Both the position numbers and the translations under genes were made by a program. A stretch of DNA of 28,670 nt from Sulfurovum sp. (lineage in GTDB: Bacteria > Campylobacterota > Campylobacteria > Campylobacterales > Sulfurovaceae). The stretch lies in contig JADGDL010000026.1 in NCBI GenBank assembly GCA_016744875.1, forward strand, positions 1 through 28,670. Direction: 5' to 3'. The notes below the pieces were generated by a model. It was not told where the DNA came from. It made no database searches and was given only the letters and a program-made list of their open reading frames with translations. Below are positions 1 to 7,592 of this stretch, piece after piece; positions within the stretch are counted from its first letter, which is position 1; each line of letters opens with the position of its first letter.

Positions 1-1802
1 TCACGATCAAGATCAACATTCACATCAAATTTTTCAATGATATCACGTATAGTCGCGCCTGCTTTACCTATAATATCTACTATCTTGGATGGATGTACCG
101 TAAAATGTTCTGTACTTGGAAGGGCATCACTTGCTTCTATCGTTTTTGCTGCCTCTTCCATAAGCCCTAAAATATGATTTTTTCCCTGACTTGCCTTTTG
201 TAAAGCATCCTTAAGCACAGAGAGGTCTATGCCACCTAATTTAATGTCCATCTGTAGTGCAGTAATTCCCTCTAGCGTACCGGCAACCTTAAAGTCCATA
301 TCACCATCATGGTCTTCAAGTCCCATGATATCTGTCAGTACAGCATATTTATCACCCTCACTAACCAATCCCATAGCTATACCTGCTACCAAGGCAGTCG
401 TTTCAATCTCAGCTGCACGCATCGCCAATGCACCACCACAAATCGTAGCCATCGAAGATGAACCATTAGACTCCAATATCTCAGAAACCATACGGATAGT
501 TCCATCATAATCAAGTGGGAGTGTTGGTGCCATTGCTCTTTTACCGAGATTTCCATGTCCCAATTCACGCCGTCCCGGTGCACCAATATATTTAGCTTCA
601 CCTACTGAGTAACCTGGAAAATTATAATGCACCATAAAGTTTTCAGAAAGAGAATTTTTCTCAGTGATGAGCTCATACATCTGCGCATCTTTTTTATCGC
701 CAAGTGTCACCGTGACAAGTGCTTGTGTCTGACCACGTGTAAAAAGACATGAACCATGTACAGAAGGTAATATATTTGTCTCTATACTAATAGGTCTCAC
801 TTCATCCAATGCACGACCATCAGCTCTGAGACCTTTCTCTAAGATCATTGCTCTTACTACAGTTTTTTTGTAACTTTCAAGTACTTTTGAGATCAATGCT
901 TTGTCAGATTCTTTACCTTCAGATTCTTGAGCCTCCATAATACGTGTACGTATTTTCTTAAGCTCTGAAGAACGTTCAGATTTTGCCATATGTGCGATGG
1001 CTTTTTCTACATCTTCTGCGTAGTTATTTTCTATATAGTTATATAGTGTTTCATCTATTTTTTCTTCAGCCAATACCATCTCTAAAGGTTCTCTTACAAG
1101 TGGTGTGAATGCATCAACATATGCAACGGTAGATTTTTCAATAGCATCCGAAGCCATCGCAATGACATCTACCAAAGCATCTTCTGAAAATTCATTGGCA
1201 CGCTGACCTTCTTCATCCTTAGAAGCAAGTGTACGCATCTCTATCATCACAACATCTTTGCCCGTTCCTACCACAAGAAGATCAAGTTCAGACTCTTCCT
1301 GCTGTTTAAGTGTCGGGTTGATCACAAGATCATCACCGGCTGTACCAATACGTACTGCAGCGATAGAAGTGGCTACAGGAATATCTGAAACAAAAAGTGC
1401 TGCATTGGCCGCATGCAATGCAGCAACCTGCATATCTACATTCGCGTCTGAACTCACTACCATTACAGAAATTGTTACAGGATAATTAAAACCTTTAGGG
1501 AATAAGGGACGTAAAGAACGATCCACAATACGAGATGTCAATGTCTCAAAATCACCTGGCTTTGTCTCTCTTTTGATAAATCCGCCAGGTATCTTTGCTG
1601 CAGCATAGGATTTTTCCATATACTGAACAGTCAAAGGAAGGAAATCTTCATCCACTGCTTTTTCATCTACGGCCACTGCAGCGATAAGCACTGCATTTCC
1701 CTGTCTGTACATCACAGCTCCACTTGCCTGTTTTGCTATTTTATTAAATTCATACTTTTCTTCAAGGCTGTTTATATTTAGCTCTATTGTTTGTTCATTC
1801 AT
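1..1802 (-). CDS. pnp: Polyribonucleotide nucleotidyltransferase (PNPase), C-terminus cut by window edge
   Basis: PNPase degrades RNA 3' to 5' by phosphorolysis, releasing nucleoside diphosphates, as a trimer in the cytoplasm. The reading frame stays open for 600 codons to the window edge. It starts MNEQTIELNINSLEEKYEFN, followed by the first RNase PH fold (GGFIKRE, SRIVDRSLRPLFP), the helical linker, and the second RNase PH fold (LRADGRALDEVRPI, FTRGQTQALV, GAPGRRELGHG). The catalytic stretch DHDGDMDFKVAGT carries the metal-binding aspartates. The sequence ends inside the KH domain (IIGKAGATIRDIIE), so the rest of KH and the S1 domain lie outside the window. The ATG at 1802 is chosen because the ATG at 1810 runs into a stop after three codons; an AAGGAA ribosome site sits just upstream. 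It follows the PRTase gene by 21 bases and is the last visible gene of the purD-lptD operon. Confidence 0.97.
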   Translation of the reverse strand, partial: MNEQTIELNINSLEEKYEFNKIAKQASGAVMYRQGNAVLIAAVAVDEKAVDEDFLPLTVQYMEKSYAAAKIPGGFIKRETKPGDFETLTSRIVDRSLRPLFPKGFNYPVTISVMVVSSDANVDMQVAALHAANAALFVSDIPVATSIAAVRIGTAGDDLVINPTLKQQEESELDLLVVGTGKDVVMIEMRTLASKDEEGQRANEFSEDALVDVIAMASDAIEKSTVAYVDAFTPLVREPLEMVLAEEKIDETLYNYIENNYAEDVEKAIAHMAKSERSSELKKIRTRIMEAQESEGKESDKALISKVLESYKKTVVRAMILEKGLRADGRALDEVRPISIETNILPSVHGSCLFTRGQTQALVTVTLGDKKDAQMYELITEKNSLSENFMVHYNFPGYSVGEAKYIGAPGRRELGHGNLGKRAMAPTLPLDYDGTIRMVSEILESNGSSSMATICGGALAMRAAEIETTALVAGIAMGLVSEGDKYAVLTDIMGLEDHDGDMDFKVAGTLEGITALQMDIKLGGIDLSVLKDALQKASQGKNHILGLMEEAAKTIEASDALPSTEHFTVHPSKIVDIIGKAGATIRDIIEKFDVNVDLDR

Positions 1803-1823
1803 TGGGTCATTTTCCTTTTTTAA

Positions 1824-2519
1824 CTACTTCTTTTCTTCTATCATTTTACTTTTTTTCTCTTGTTTGTCCACTATTTCCAGTATATCATCAAGATCTAACT
1901 TTTCAAATTTTTTATAATAATATTCTATCGAAATATAATCTTCAATCGTATGAGGGCAAAACACACCATCACAGACAGACAAAAGATTCTGGTAGACAGT
2001 TTTATCTAAAATAGGTGTTGCGATATAGATATTTTTTGCACCTCTTGCGATCACGGATTTTAGTGCTACCATCATCGTAAGACCAGTCTCTATACATTCA
2101 TCCGCCAATACCACATACTTACCCTCAAGAGAAAGAAGGTTTTTACCTTTTCGATACTTATACACATAATCAAGTACTTTATCTTCATACATTCGATGTG
2201 CTTCAGCATAAACAAAATCTTCATTGATACCAAAAGCATCTATGAGTGATTTATGCATGACCACTTCTTGGGTTTCTGATATCATAGCGATGGGCACTTC
2301 TGAGTTATTGGGTGCCATAATAGCTTCTGTTAACAAGATATCCATTTGTCCATCAACTGCTGTTGTGATCTGATCTGCAAAATATACTCCACCTTCACTC
2401 ACACCGATCACGACAGTTTCATTGCCAGAAAGTAGGTCTATGGGTAGTGTATCGATCAGCTGTACAGACGCATCTTCTCTATTTTCAAAATAGAGATTAG
2501 GGTTTAAATCTTCGGGCAT
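1824..2519 (-). CDS. Phosphoribosyltransferase-like protein
   Basis: 231-residue soluble protein of the type I phosphoribosyltransferase fold. The best signature is VVLADECIETGLTMM at about residues 136-150, in the place of the PRPP-binding loop (usually two acidic residues, then xxTGxT after hydrophobic strands). Here the acidic pair is D-E followed by C-I-E-T-G-L-T, so it is an atypical loop. The substrate is not predictable: it could be a nucleobase salvage enzyme, a ComF-like protein or a non-catalytic relative. I chose the ATG at 2519 because AGGAG lies 8 bases upstream; an ATG 14 codons earlier lacks such a site. The start overlaps the end of the J-domain gene by 23 bases, so the two are probably translationally coupled. 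The C-terminus is rich in Lys and Glu. pnp follows 21 bases downstream. Confidence 0.75.
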   Translation of the reverse strand: MPEDLNPNLYFENREDASVQLIDTLPIDLLSGNETVVIGVSEGGVYFADQITTAVDGQMDILLTEAIMAPNNSEVPIAMISETQEVVMHKSLIDAFGINEDFVYAEAHRMYEDKVLDYVYKYRKGKNLLSLEGKYVVLADECIETGLTMMVALKSVIARGAKNIYIATPILDKTVYQNLLSVCDGVFCPHTIEDYISIEYYYKKFEKLDLDDILEIVDKQEKKSKMIEEKK

Positions 2520-2769
2520 GGTCCGCTCCTGGAAATTGTTTAGAAACCTCTTCTTCATCAAAAGTATAACGAAACTCTTCTATATACTTCATCAACAGTT
2601 TATAGGCATAGTTAAGCTGTTCCATCTTTTCTACATCACCACCTATATCGGGATGGTTTTTTTTTGCTAGAAACCTATATTGTGTTTTAATGTCTTCTCT
2701 GGATATTAGCTTAGGCAAAGCCAATATATTCAAAGCATTTTCTATCTCTTCTATAGGTTCCAAACTCAT
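2497..2769 (-). CDS. Short J-domain (DnaJ N-terminal-like) protein
   Basis: 90-residue protein that is almost only a J domain. Helix II/III surround the HPD tripeptide at residues 39-41 (AKKNHPDIGGD), which in DnaJ-family proteins stimulates the ATPase of an Hsp70 such as DnaK. There is no Gly/Phe region, zinc-finger or C-terminal substrate-binding domain, and no membrane segment. A start further upstream would lie inside lptD; the ATG at 2769 overlaps the lptD stop as ATGA, a coupling arrangement, and I take it as the true start. The short acidic and basic tail (residues 70-90) has no recognised fold. Its fixed place between lptD and the PRTase/pnp genes suggests a co-chaperone recruited to a specific client, but no client can be read from the sequence. 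Confidence 0.85.
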   Translation of the reverse strand: MSLEPIEEIENALNILALPKLISREDIKTQYRFLAKKNHPDIGGDVEKMEQLNYAYKLLMKYIEEFRYTFDEEEVSKQFPGADHARRFKP

Positions 2770-4862
2770 CGTTGCAGTTGACCAAGGTCTCCTGTACCAA
2801 TGCTCCCAAAAGGTGTAAAGTTCAATTGCATATAAAAACTGTTTGAAGATATAGCACCTGCTGAGGTTGGTCTGATATCTTGTCGTATAGAGGCATTTAC
2901 ACTCCAGCAATCACGCTTATACCCTCCACCAAATCTCCACTGCTTACTACTTGTATCATCTATATTATAGGTTAATCCCCCATTAAAATTAACTTTTTGA
3001 CTATAGGTATAACCAAAGCCAAAATTTACATCATTTACCTCTGTTGTTGCAGTTGAATCCGGTAAGATTTTTCGGTAAGAGTGCCCGAGTGCGACACTGT
3101 AGTCTGCTCCTTTAAGTCTCAAAGAAGAAGATGACTCTCGTATTTTAGAGTATTCATGGGCATAAACCAAATTATTATAAAGCGATACTTTATCCCAATT
3201 ATACTTCATTTCATTAGTGAGGTCAGCCCATTCATAATCTCTTTCTGGATAATATATTTGTGAAAACCTTTGGTAAAACCTTAATTTCATATTTTCATCA
3301 TAAAAATATTGACTCAAAGAAAATTCAACTTTCTCTTCAGGGAGTCCCACTGTAAAAAGTTCTTTTTGTTCATCACTCAACAAAGAAAAATCTACAGGGG
3401 ATTGATTTTCAGATCCTGGTTTTATATATTCTAAAGAGGGTTGTAAAATATGTACAAATTCATCATACTTTTTTGTAAGATCTGAAAAAACTTTTACATT
3501 GTGAGTATTGCTATAGTAGCTGTAGTCATCATAAATAAAGTCGCCATTTCCAAAAAAGAATTTACCGTAATACAACTCTTCTCCAAGAGTAAGGCTTACA
3601 AGATCATCAAAAAATGACATTGTAAATTCCAAGGGTATATTTAACTCTGCCTGGTACATTGTTGCACCTTCATTTCTATCAAGATTATTCATAGACAGAT
3701 CTACACTATAGGTCAAATTCTCTGTGATAAAATGATCAAGATATTTGTGTAACTGTATGGCAGGAAGCTCCTGTATCGTCTCATCATTATCTTCCAATCT
3801 TGTATCTATAAAATACTTAGCATTAAGTCCCATATAGTAGTCGTTGTCCTGTGCATAATAATTGATCCGTGACTGTTGAATAGGAGAAAAGCCAAAATGC
3901 GTCAAATTTGTTCTTTGTAAATAAAGATAATCAATGTCATTCAAATACGTGGTATTGACATATAAACCATCATCAAAACCATCAGGTAAATACTTTTCAA
4001 ATACTTTAGATGACTCATAGTTAAATTCGACACCATAGTGTTCATTATCTGTCAAACCATTTTCTTCTGTATAACTGTCTTTATCTTTAAAATACCCTAC
4101 TCTGATCTTCCCCGAAGAGTGATTACTGTCTGCAAAACGAAAAGTACTGTAAATACCTTGAGATCGGTCTGTACGAATTTGAGGGTTTATCTCTAGATCC
4201 ATACTCTCAGATATAGCCCAGTATATAGGCTGTTCATACAAGAACCCTTCATCTTCTGTATATCCCAATCCTGGGAAGAGTAATCCAGAACTTCGCTCTT
4301 TGTTGGTAGAAAAAGAGAGATAAGGAGAATAAAATATAGGTACATCTTGCATATATATCTTTGCATGATAAACTTCCATACGGTTTTCATTTGTATCGTA
4401 TTCTGCTTCAGAAAAGACCATGGTCCATAAAGGATCAGAAATATCACAAGATGAAAGTACCGAGGTGCCTAAATTATATTTTCCTTCTTTTTTATTTACA
4501 TCATCTGAGTAGATCCATACATCATTTTCGCTGACAAGAAAAAGTTCTTCAAAGTTTACCTCTTTCGTATCTGTCTGTATCTCCATATGGTCTGCATGCT
4601 CTTTACCGCCTTGATAGCCCATCATAACTATGTCACCATCAAGTACAAGCAGTTTTGTATTTCTGTTAAAAGATGCTGAAGATGCCTTGATCACGGCATC
4701 TCCGTAATAAACCACTACATTGTCTTTTGCCGTGACGATATCATTTTCTGATTCAATATGCTTCGCTTTGATTTCAATTCTATTTTTATCTGGAGAAGCT
4801 GACAGTATTTGCAAACCAAGTGCTAAGGTAAGAATGAATAAAAATATATGTTTAAACATCAA
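2766..4862 (-). CDS. lptD: LPS-assembly outer-membrane protein LptD
   Basis: 698-residue outer-membrane beta-barrel that inserts lipopolysaccharide into the outer leaflet. Residues 1-22 form a signal peptide (hydrophobic FLFILTLALGLQIL, then SAS-PDKN). Residues ~25-115 are the OstA/LptA-like periplasmic domain (IEIKAKHIESENDIVTAKDN, VVVYYGDAVIKA). The rest is the barrel, full of alternating Tyr/Phe-rich strands. Exactly two cysteines are present, C139 at the domain boundary and C652 near the C-terminus, placed where an inter-domain disulfide could form. It is shorter than the ~780-residue enterobacterial protein, which is usual in this class as I recall. The start overlaps the RDD gene by 11 bases and the stop overlaps the J-domain gene by 4, so the operon is translationally coupled. 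Confidence 0.92.
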   Translation of the reverse strand: MMFKHIFLFILTLALGLQILSASPDKNRIEIKAKHIESENDIVTAKDNVVVYYGDAVIKASSASFNRNTKLLVLDGDIVMMGYQGGKEHADHMEIQTDTKEVNFEELFLVSENDVWIYSDDVNKKEGKYNLGTSVLSSCDISDPLWTMVFSEAEYDTNENRMEVYHAKIYMQDVPIFYSPYLSFSTNKERSSGLLFPGLGYTEDEGFLYEQPIYWAISESMDLEINPQIRTDRSQGIYSTFRFADSNHSSGKIRVGYFKDKDSYTEENGLTDNEHYGVEFNYESSKVFEKYLPDGFDDGLYVNTTYLNDIDYLYLQRTNLTHFGFSPIQQSRINYYAQDNDYYMGLNAKYFIDTRLEDNDETIQELPAIQLHKYLDHFITENLTYSVDLSMNNLDRNEGATMYQAELNIPLEFTMSFFDDLVSLTLGEELYYGKFFFGNGDFIYDDYSYYSNTHNVKVFSDLTKKYDEFVHILQPSLEYIKPGSENQSPVDFSLLSDEQKELFTVGLPEEKVEFSLSQYFYDENMKLRFYQRFSQIYYPERDYEWADLTNEMKYNWDKVSLYNNLVYAHEYSKIRESSSSLRLKGADYSVALGHSYRKILPDSTATTEVNDVNFGFGYTYSQKVNFNGGLTYNIDDTSSKQWRFGGGYKRDCWSVNASIRQDIRPTSAGAISSNSFYMQLNFTPFGSIGTGDLGQLQR

Positions 4863-5307
4863 TCACCACGCACTGAGATAATTTATCGTGAAGTGTCTGT
4901 TTCAATGGTACAAAAAATGCCATGAGAAATCCTAAATAAAAAAGTAACTCACTTGGGATCCTTATAGATGCACGTAAAAAAGATCTTTGAAAGTTAGGGG
5001 TATGTCCTGTTTCAAACTCTATTACTTTTATCTTCATAAGATACTTACCAAGTGTCATACCATTTTGCCAAACTAAAACTGTATGGTAGATGAGTTTTAT
5101 CGAAAGAAGCACTAAAATGTTTTGAGAAATAAAAATATTGATACTATCAAGAGTAGTTTCATCGATAACTGAAATACTTGAGAAAAGTTCTGAAAGCTGC
5201 GTATAAAATATAATGATGAAAAACAATGTCACAATTATGTCATCTATCACAAATGCGGTGATTCTTTTTTGAGAACTGGCAATTGGCAGTGACATGGACT
5301 CGGCCAT
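4852..5307 (-). CDS. RDD-family membrane protein
   Basis: 151-residue inner-membrane protein. After a short hydrophilic N-terminus, KRITAFVIDDIIV carries the Arg and paired Asp of the RDD family at the start of the first membrane helix. Other helices are around NILVLLSIKLIYHTVLV and LLFYLGFLMAFFVPL. The MTLGKYLMKIKVI motif between helices is also typical of RDD proteins. The function of the family is mostly unknown; some members are linked to ion homeostasis. I chose the ATG at 5307: AGG of the purD stop region lies 8 bases upstream. A TTG at 5313 or ATG at 5295 are alternatives. It sits 9 bases after purD and overlaps lptD, so it is part of the envelope-related operon. Confidence 0.8.
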   Translation of the reverse strand: MAESMSLPIASSQKRITAFVIDDIIVTLFFIIIFYTQLSELFSSISVIDETTLDSINIFISQNILVLLSIKLIYHTVLVWQNGMTLGKYLMKIKVIEFETGHTPNFQRSFLRASIRIPSELLFYLGFLMAFFVPLKQTLHDKLSQCVVIDV

Positions 5308-5316
5308 GTACAAGAC

Positions 5317-6585
5317 CTAAAGTGCCTGATAAGCAATATCTGTACGACACTGCTTACCTGCAAAGTGAACTTGGCCTACAAGCATATAGGCATTTTTCTG
5401 TGCTTCCCTGATACTCTCACCAAGTCCTACACAGACAAGTACTCTACCACCACTTGCATAGAGTTTTCCATCTTCACCACGAGAAACCCCTGCATAAGAA
5501 ATATGTGCATTTTCATTTAATTCTTCATGATATATGTCATCTATAATTATCTCTGCGAGTGGTGTACTTTTATACGGATAGTCTTTAGATGCCATCACTA
5601 CACCTACAGCATATTTGTCATAAAACTCAATGTTGGCATTTTTAAGTTCCCCTGTTGCGGCTTTGTAAAAAAGCTCAGAAGCAGGAGATTTAAGAAGAGG
5701 CATAAGCTCTTCACATTCAGGGTCACCAAAACGTACGTTATACTCTAAAATGATCGGTTCACCCTTGACCACCATCACACCGATGAACAAAACACCTGTA
5801 AATGGCATTCCCTCTTCTTCCATCCCTTTAAGTGTAGGGATGATCACTCTTTCATCAAGCTTTGCATAGATATCATCATTGACCAAAGGTGTTGGCGCAT
5901 AAGCACCCATACCACCTGTGTTTGGGCCTTCATCATTATTGAGCAGTCTTTTATGGTCTTGCGCTGCAGGCAAGACCACATAGTCCTTCCCATCACAAAT
6001 AGCAAAAACCGAAAGTTCATAACCATCAAGGAACTCTTCAACAACAATGCTGGTACCCGCATCCCCAAATGAGTTACCTGAAAGCATTTCACCTGCTGCT
6101 TTCTTGGCTTCATCACGGCTCTGCGCGATGATCACACCTTTACCACCACAAAGACCGTCTGCTTTTACAACAATAGGCGCTTCCAAAGTCTCTATGAATT
6201 TATAAGCATCCTGTAAAGAATCTGTCTCTATGTACTTCGCAGTGGGCACAGAGTGACGTGCCAAAAAGTTTTTCATAAAGATCTTAGAACCTTCAAGCTG
6301 TGCAGCCTCAGCCGTAGGTCCAAAGATAGTCAATCCCCTAGCTTCAAACACATCAACCACACCATCAACTAAAGGACCTTCAGGTCCTACAATGGTTAAA
6401 TCCACTGCATTTGCCTCAACAAAATCAGCCAACGCAGAAAAATCAGAGATACTTAAGTTCTCACCTAACTCATCTGTCGCACCATTACCAGGAGCAAAAT
6501 AGATCTTCTCTACATTTTCATCTTTACTTAATGCCAAACCAATAGAATATTCTCTACCACCTGCACCTAATATCAATACGTTCAT
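5317..6585 (-). CDS. purD: Phosphoribosylamine--glycine ligase (GAR synthetase)
   Basis: Cytoplasmic ATP-grasp enzyme that joins glycine to 5-phosphoribosylamine, the second step of de novo purine synthesis. The 422 residues show the N-terminal binding fold (MNVLILGAGGREYSIG), the ATP-grasp core (VVKADGLCGGKGVIIAQ), the DHKRLLNNDEGPNTGGMGAY signature, and the metal-binding VRFGDPECE. The N-terminal loop reads GREYS rather than the common GREHA, as I recall for other Campylobacterota. The ATG at 6585 has GGAG 7 bases upstream; a TTG four codons earlier is in frame but its codons would contain the ribosome site. It is the first gene of a minus-strand operon running through pnp, just downstream of two structured RNA candidates. 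Confidence 0.96.
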   Translation of the reverse strand: MNVLILGAGGREYSIGLALSKDENVEKIYFAPGNGATDELGENLSISDFSALADFVEANAVDLTIVGPEGPLVDGVVDVFEARGLTIFGPTAEAAQLEGSKIFMKNFLARHSVPTAKYIETDSLQDAYKFIETLEAPIVVKADGLCGGKGVIIAQSRDEAKKAAGEMLSGNSFGDAGTSIVVEEFLDGYELSVFAICDGKDYVVLPAAQDHKRLLNNDEGPNTGGMGAYAPTPLVNDDIYAKLDERVIIPTLKGMEEEGMPFTGVLFIGVMVVKGEPIILEYNVRFGDPECEELMPLLKSPASELFYKAATGELKNANIEFYDKYAVGVVMASKDYPYKSTPLAEIIIDDIYHEELNENAHISYAGVSRGEDGKLYASGGRVLVCVGLGESIREAQKNAYMLVGQVHFAGKQCRTDIAYQAL

Positions 6586-6603
6586 TAACTTCTCCAAAAG
6601 TAT

Positions 6604-6609
6604 TATAAT
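6604..6609 (+). promoter_or_regulatory. Candidate -10 box reading into the plus-strand hairpin RNA
   Basis: TATAAT on the plus strand in an AT-rich palindromic patch shared with the purD promoter. It would start transcription near 6616, 15 bases before the long hairpin at 6631-6734. Because the patch is symmetric, the motif alone does not prove plus-strand transcription. Confidence 0.35.
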
Positions 6610-6611
6610 AA

Positions 6612-6617
6612 ATTATA
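6612..6617 (-). promoter_or_regulatory. Candidate -10 box for the purD operon
   Basis: Perfect TATAAT on the minus strand, 27 bases before the purD start, which would give transcription from about 6605 and a ~20-base leader carrying the GGAG site. A second TATAAT at 6607-6602 on the same strand lies too close to the ribosome site. Prediction by motif only; no -35 is evident, which is common in this class. Confidence 0.45.
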
Positions 6618-6630
6618 AGGACTGTTTAGT

Positions 6631-6734
6631 AGTAACGAGAGTTGTGCGTAGAGGATTTTCCAAAATGTTTGAAGGCGAACTCCCCGTTCACAGGTGGCAT
6701 TTTGGGAAAGCCTATGCGTGCAAATATCGTTACT
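6631..6734 (+). ncRNA. Long imperfect hairpin, candidate plus-strand small RNA of unknown function
   Basis: Two 37-base arms (6631-6667 and 6698-6734) flank a 30-base apical region that holds its own GAAC/GUUC mini-hairpin (6677-6680 with 6686-6689, loop UCCCC). Of 37 opposed positions, 29 are Watson-Crick. The other eight read, on the plus strand, as four G-U wobbles and four G-A pairs; on the minus strand the same positions would be A-C and C-U mismatches. This favours a plus-strand RNA transcribed away from purD. No U-tract follows. It does not show the SRP RNA apical loop, tmRNA or RNase P signatures. It could alternatively be the conserved 'purD RNA motif' reported upstream of purD in Epsilonproteobacteria, although that is described on the purD strand. 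Confidence 0.55.
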
Positions 6735-6741
6735 AATAAAT

Positions 6742-6930
6742 GCCCCGGGTGAGCGTTCTGCTTAAAGTCGGCCCTAAATAGCCAACGGTGTAGGAGGGAG
6801 CCTCTCTTTAGGGGATGATCTCTCGCCTGAATAAATCAGACTCAAACGAAAACTTCCACGCACCAAGAGACTACATGTCCCACTAAGATTAATGTTGGAC
6901 CCCAAATACAGTCGTCGCATCACCTAGGTT
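6742..6930 (-). ncRNA. Rod-shaped structured RNA, 6S RNA (ssrS) candidate
   Basis: Starting 7 bases after a TATAAT box, the minus strand can fold into a ~190-base rod. The ends close by CCUaGGUGAuGCG (6928-6916) with CGCUCACCcGGG (6755-6744). Inside are CUG/CAG, GGUCC/GGGCC or alternatively CCAAC/GUUGG, GUGGGA/UCCuaCAC, an 8-bp helix AGUCUCUU (6872-6865) with GAGAGGCU (6806-6799), and an apical stem GUCUGA/UCAGGC (6841-6836 with 6830-6825). Several pairs are U-G on this strand and would be A-C on the other, supporting minus-strand transcription. Length, rod shape, internal bubbles and position directly upstream of purD fit my memory of 6S RNA in Epsilonproteobacteria. No primary-sequence hallmark is decisive; it lacks the RNase P GAGGAAAGUCC core and any tmRNA 3' end. 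Confidence 0.55.
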
Positions 6931-6936
6931 ACTTAG

Positions 6937-6942
6937 ATTATA
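6937..6942 (-). promoter_or_regulatory. -10 box of the 6S-like RNA
   Basis: Perfect TATAAT on the minus strand, 2 bases after the hemD stop codon (6945-6947). It predicts a start at about 6930, exactly where the closing helix of the rod-like RNA begins. The upstream promoter elements would lie inside the 3' end of hemD. Confidence 0.55.
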
Positions 6943-6944
6943 AC

Positions 6945-7592
6945 CTATTTGGAGTTAGAAGTGATTAAAATTTCTTTAGCTTTAGATATACAGGCATCAA
7001 TCTGTGGTTTATCTGCTACTTCATACACTACATTATCAGGTAAATGTTCTTTTGTTGCTTCTCCTATCACTATAGCTGTATAAGAGAAATCCCATTCAAA
7101 GTTCTCCAAAAAACAATGTATCGTTGATGGTGAAGTAAAAATAATAATGGCATTTTTCTCAGGAGTACTCTCTTTTGTATATTTTATGCAGAATGTTTCA
7201 TAAATAATTTTTTCATGAAGTTCAATACCCGCTTGAGCTAAAAAGTTTTTTGAATCAAAAGAAAGAACCTTTGGACGCAAGTATAAGATCTGTTTATCAG
7301 AAAATTTTTCAATAATATCCTTACTGAGTGACTTTCCATAAAATGATCTTGGCTGATATAAAACAGTTCCACCTAGTCTTTTTATTTCTGCAGCTGTAGA
7401 AGCCCCTATAGCTAGAGAAGGTATCTTTTTCCAGTTTTGATTTAAAGCTTCTACACTTTTAACTGCCTGTTTTGAAGTAAACATCAACAGATCATATGCA
7501 TCTAAGACCAACTCCTCTTCTATAAGAGAAAAATCTATCATCGGCAGATGGAGACAACCCTCTTTTTGAAGTGGAGAAAGTAGGTAGATCAT
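6945..7592 (-). CDS. hemD: Uroporphyrinogen-III synthase
   Basis: 215-residue cytoplasmic enzyme that closes and inverts ring D of hydroxymethylbilane to give uroporphyrinogen III, the shared precursor of heme, siroheme and B12. HemD is poorly conserved, but the two-domain pattern is visible: MIYLLSPLQKEG at the first strand, LLMFTSKQAVKSV (~residues 36-48), IGASTAAEIKRLGG linking the domains, ILYLRPK, YETFCIKYT, and IIFTSPSTIHCFLENF (~149-164), then AIVIGEATKEHL near the C-terminus. Its ATG overlaps the stop of the CDF transporter gene as ATGA, so it is translated from the same mRNA. The gene ends directly before the promoter of the 6S-like RNA. Confidence 0.88.
   Translation of the reverse strand: MIYLLSPLQKEGCLHLPMIDFSLIEEELVLDAYDLLMFTSKQAVKSVEALNQNWKKIPSLAIGASTAAEIKRLGGTVLYQPRSFYGKSLSKDIIEKFSDKQILYLRPKVLSFDSKNFLAQAGIELHEKIIYETFCIKYTKESTPEKNAIIIFTSPSTIHCFLENFEWDFSYTAIVIGEATKEHLPDNVVYEVADKPQIDACISKAKEILITSNSK

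Noticed and set aside
1787..2014. Open frame on the plus strand antisense to the PRTase gene
   Set aside because: Low-complexity product, no ribosome site, and wholly explained as a shadow of the minus-strand gene.
6631..6734. Hairpin as a MITE or other mobile palindrome
   Set aside because: No target-site duplication, no second copy in the window, and the G-U / G-A bias of the arms points to RNA structure.
6600..6944. tmRNA, RNase P RNA or SRP RNA in the gene-free stretch upstream of purD
   Set aside because: No encoded ACCA end or tRNA-like T arm, no GAGGAAAGUCC / ACAGAA core, and no SRP apical GGAAG loop on either strand.
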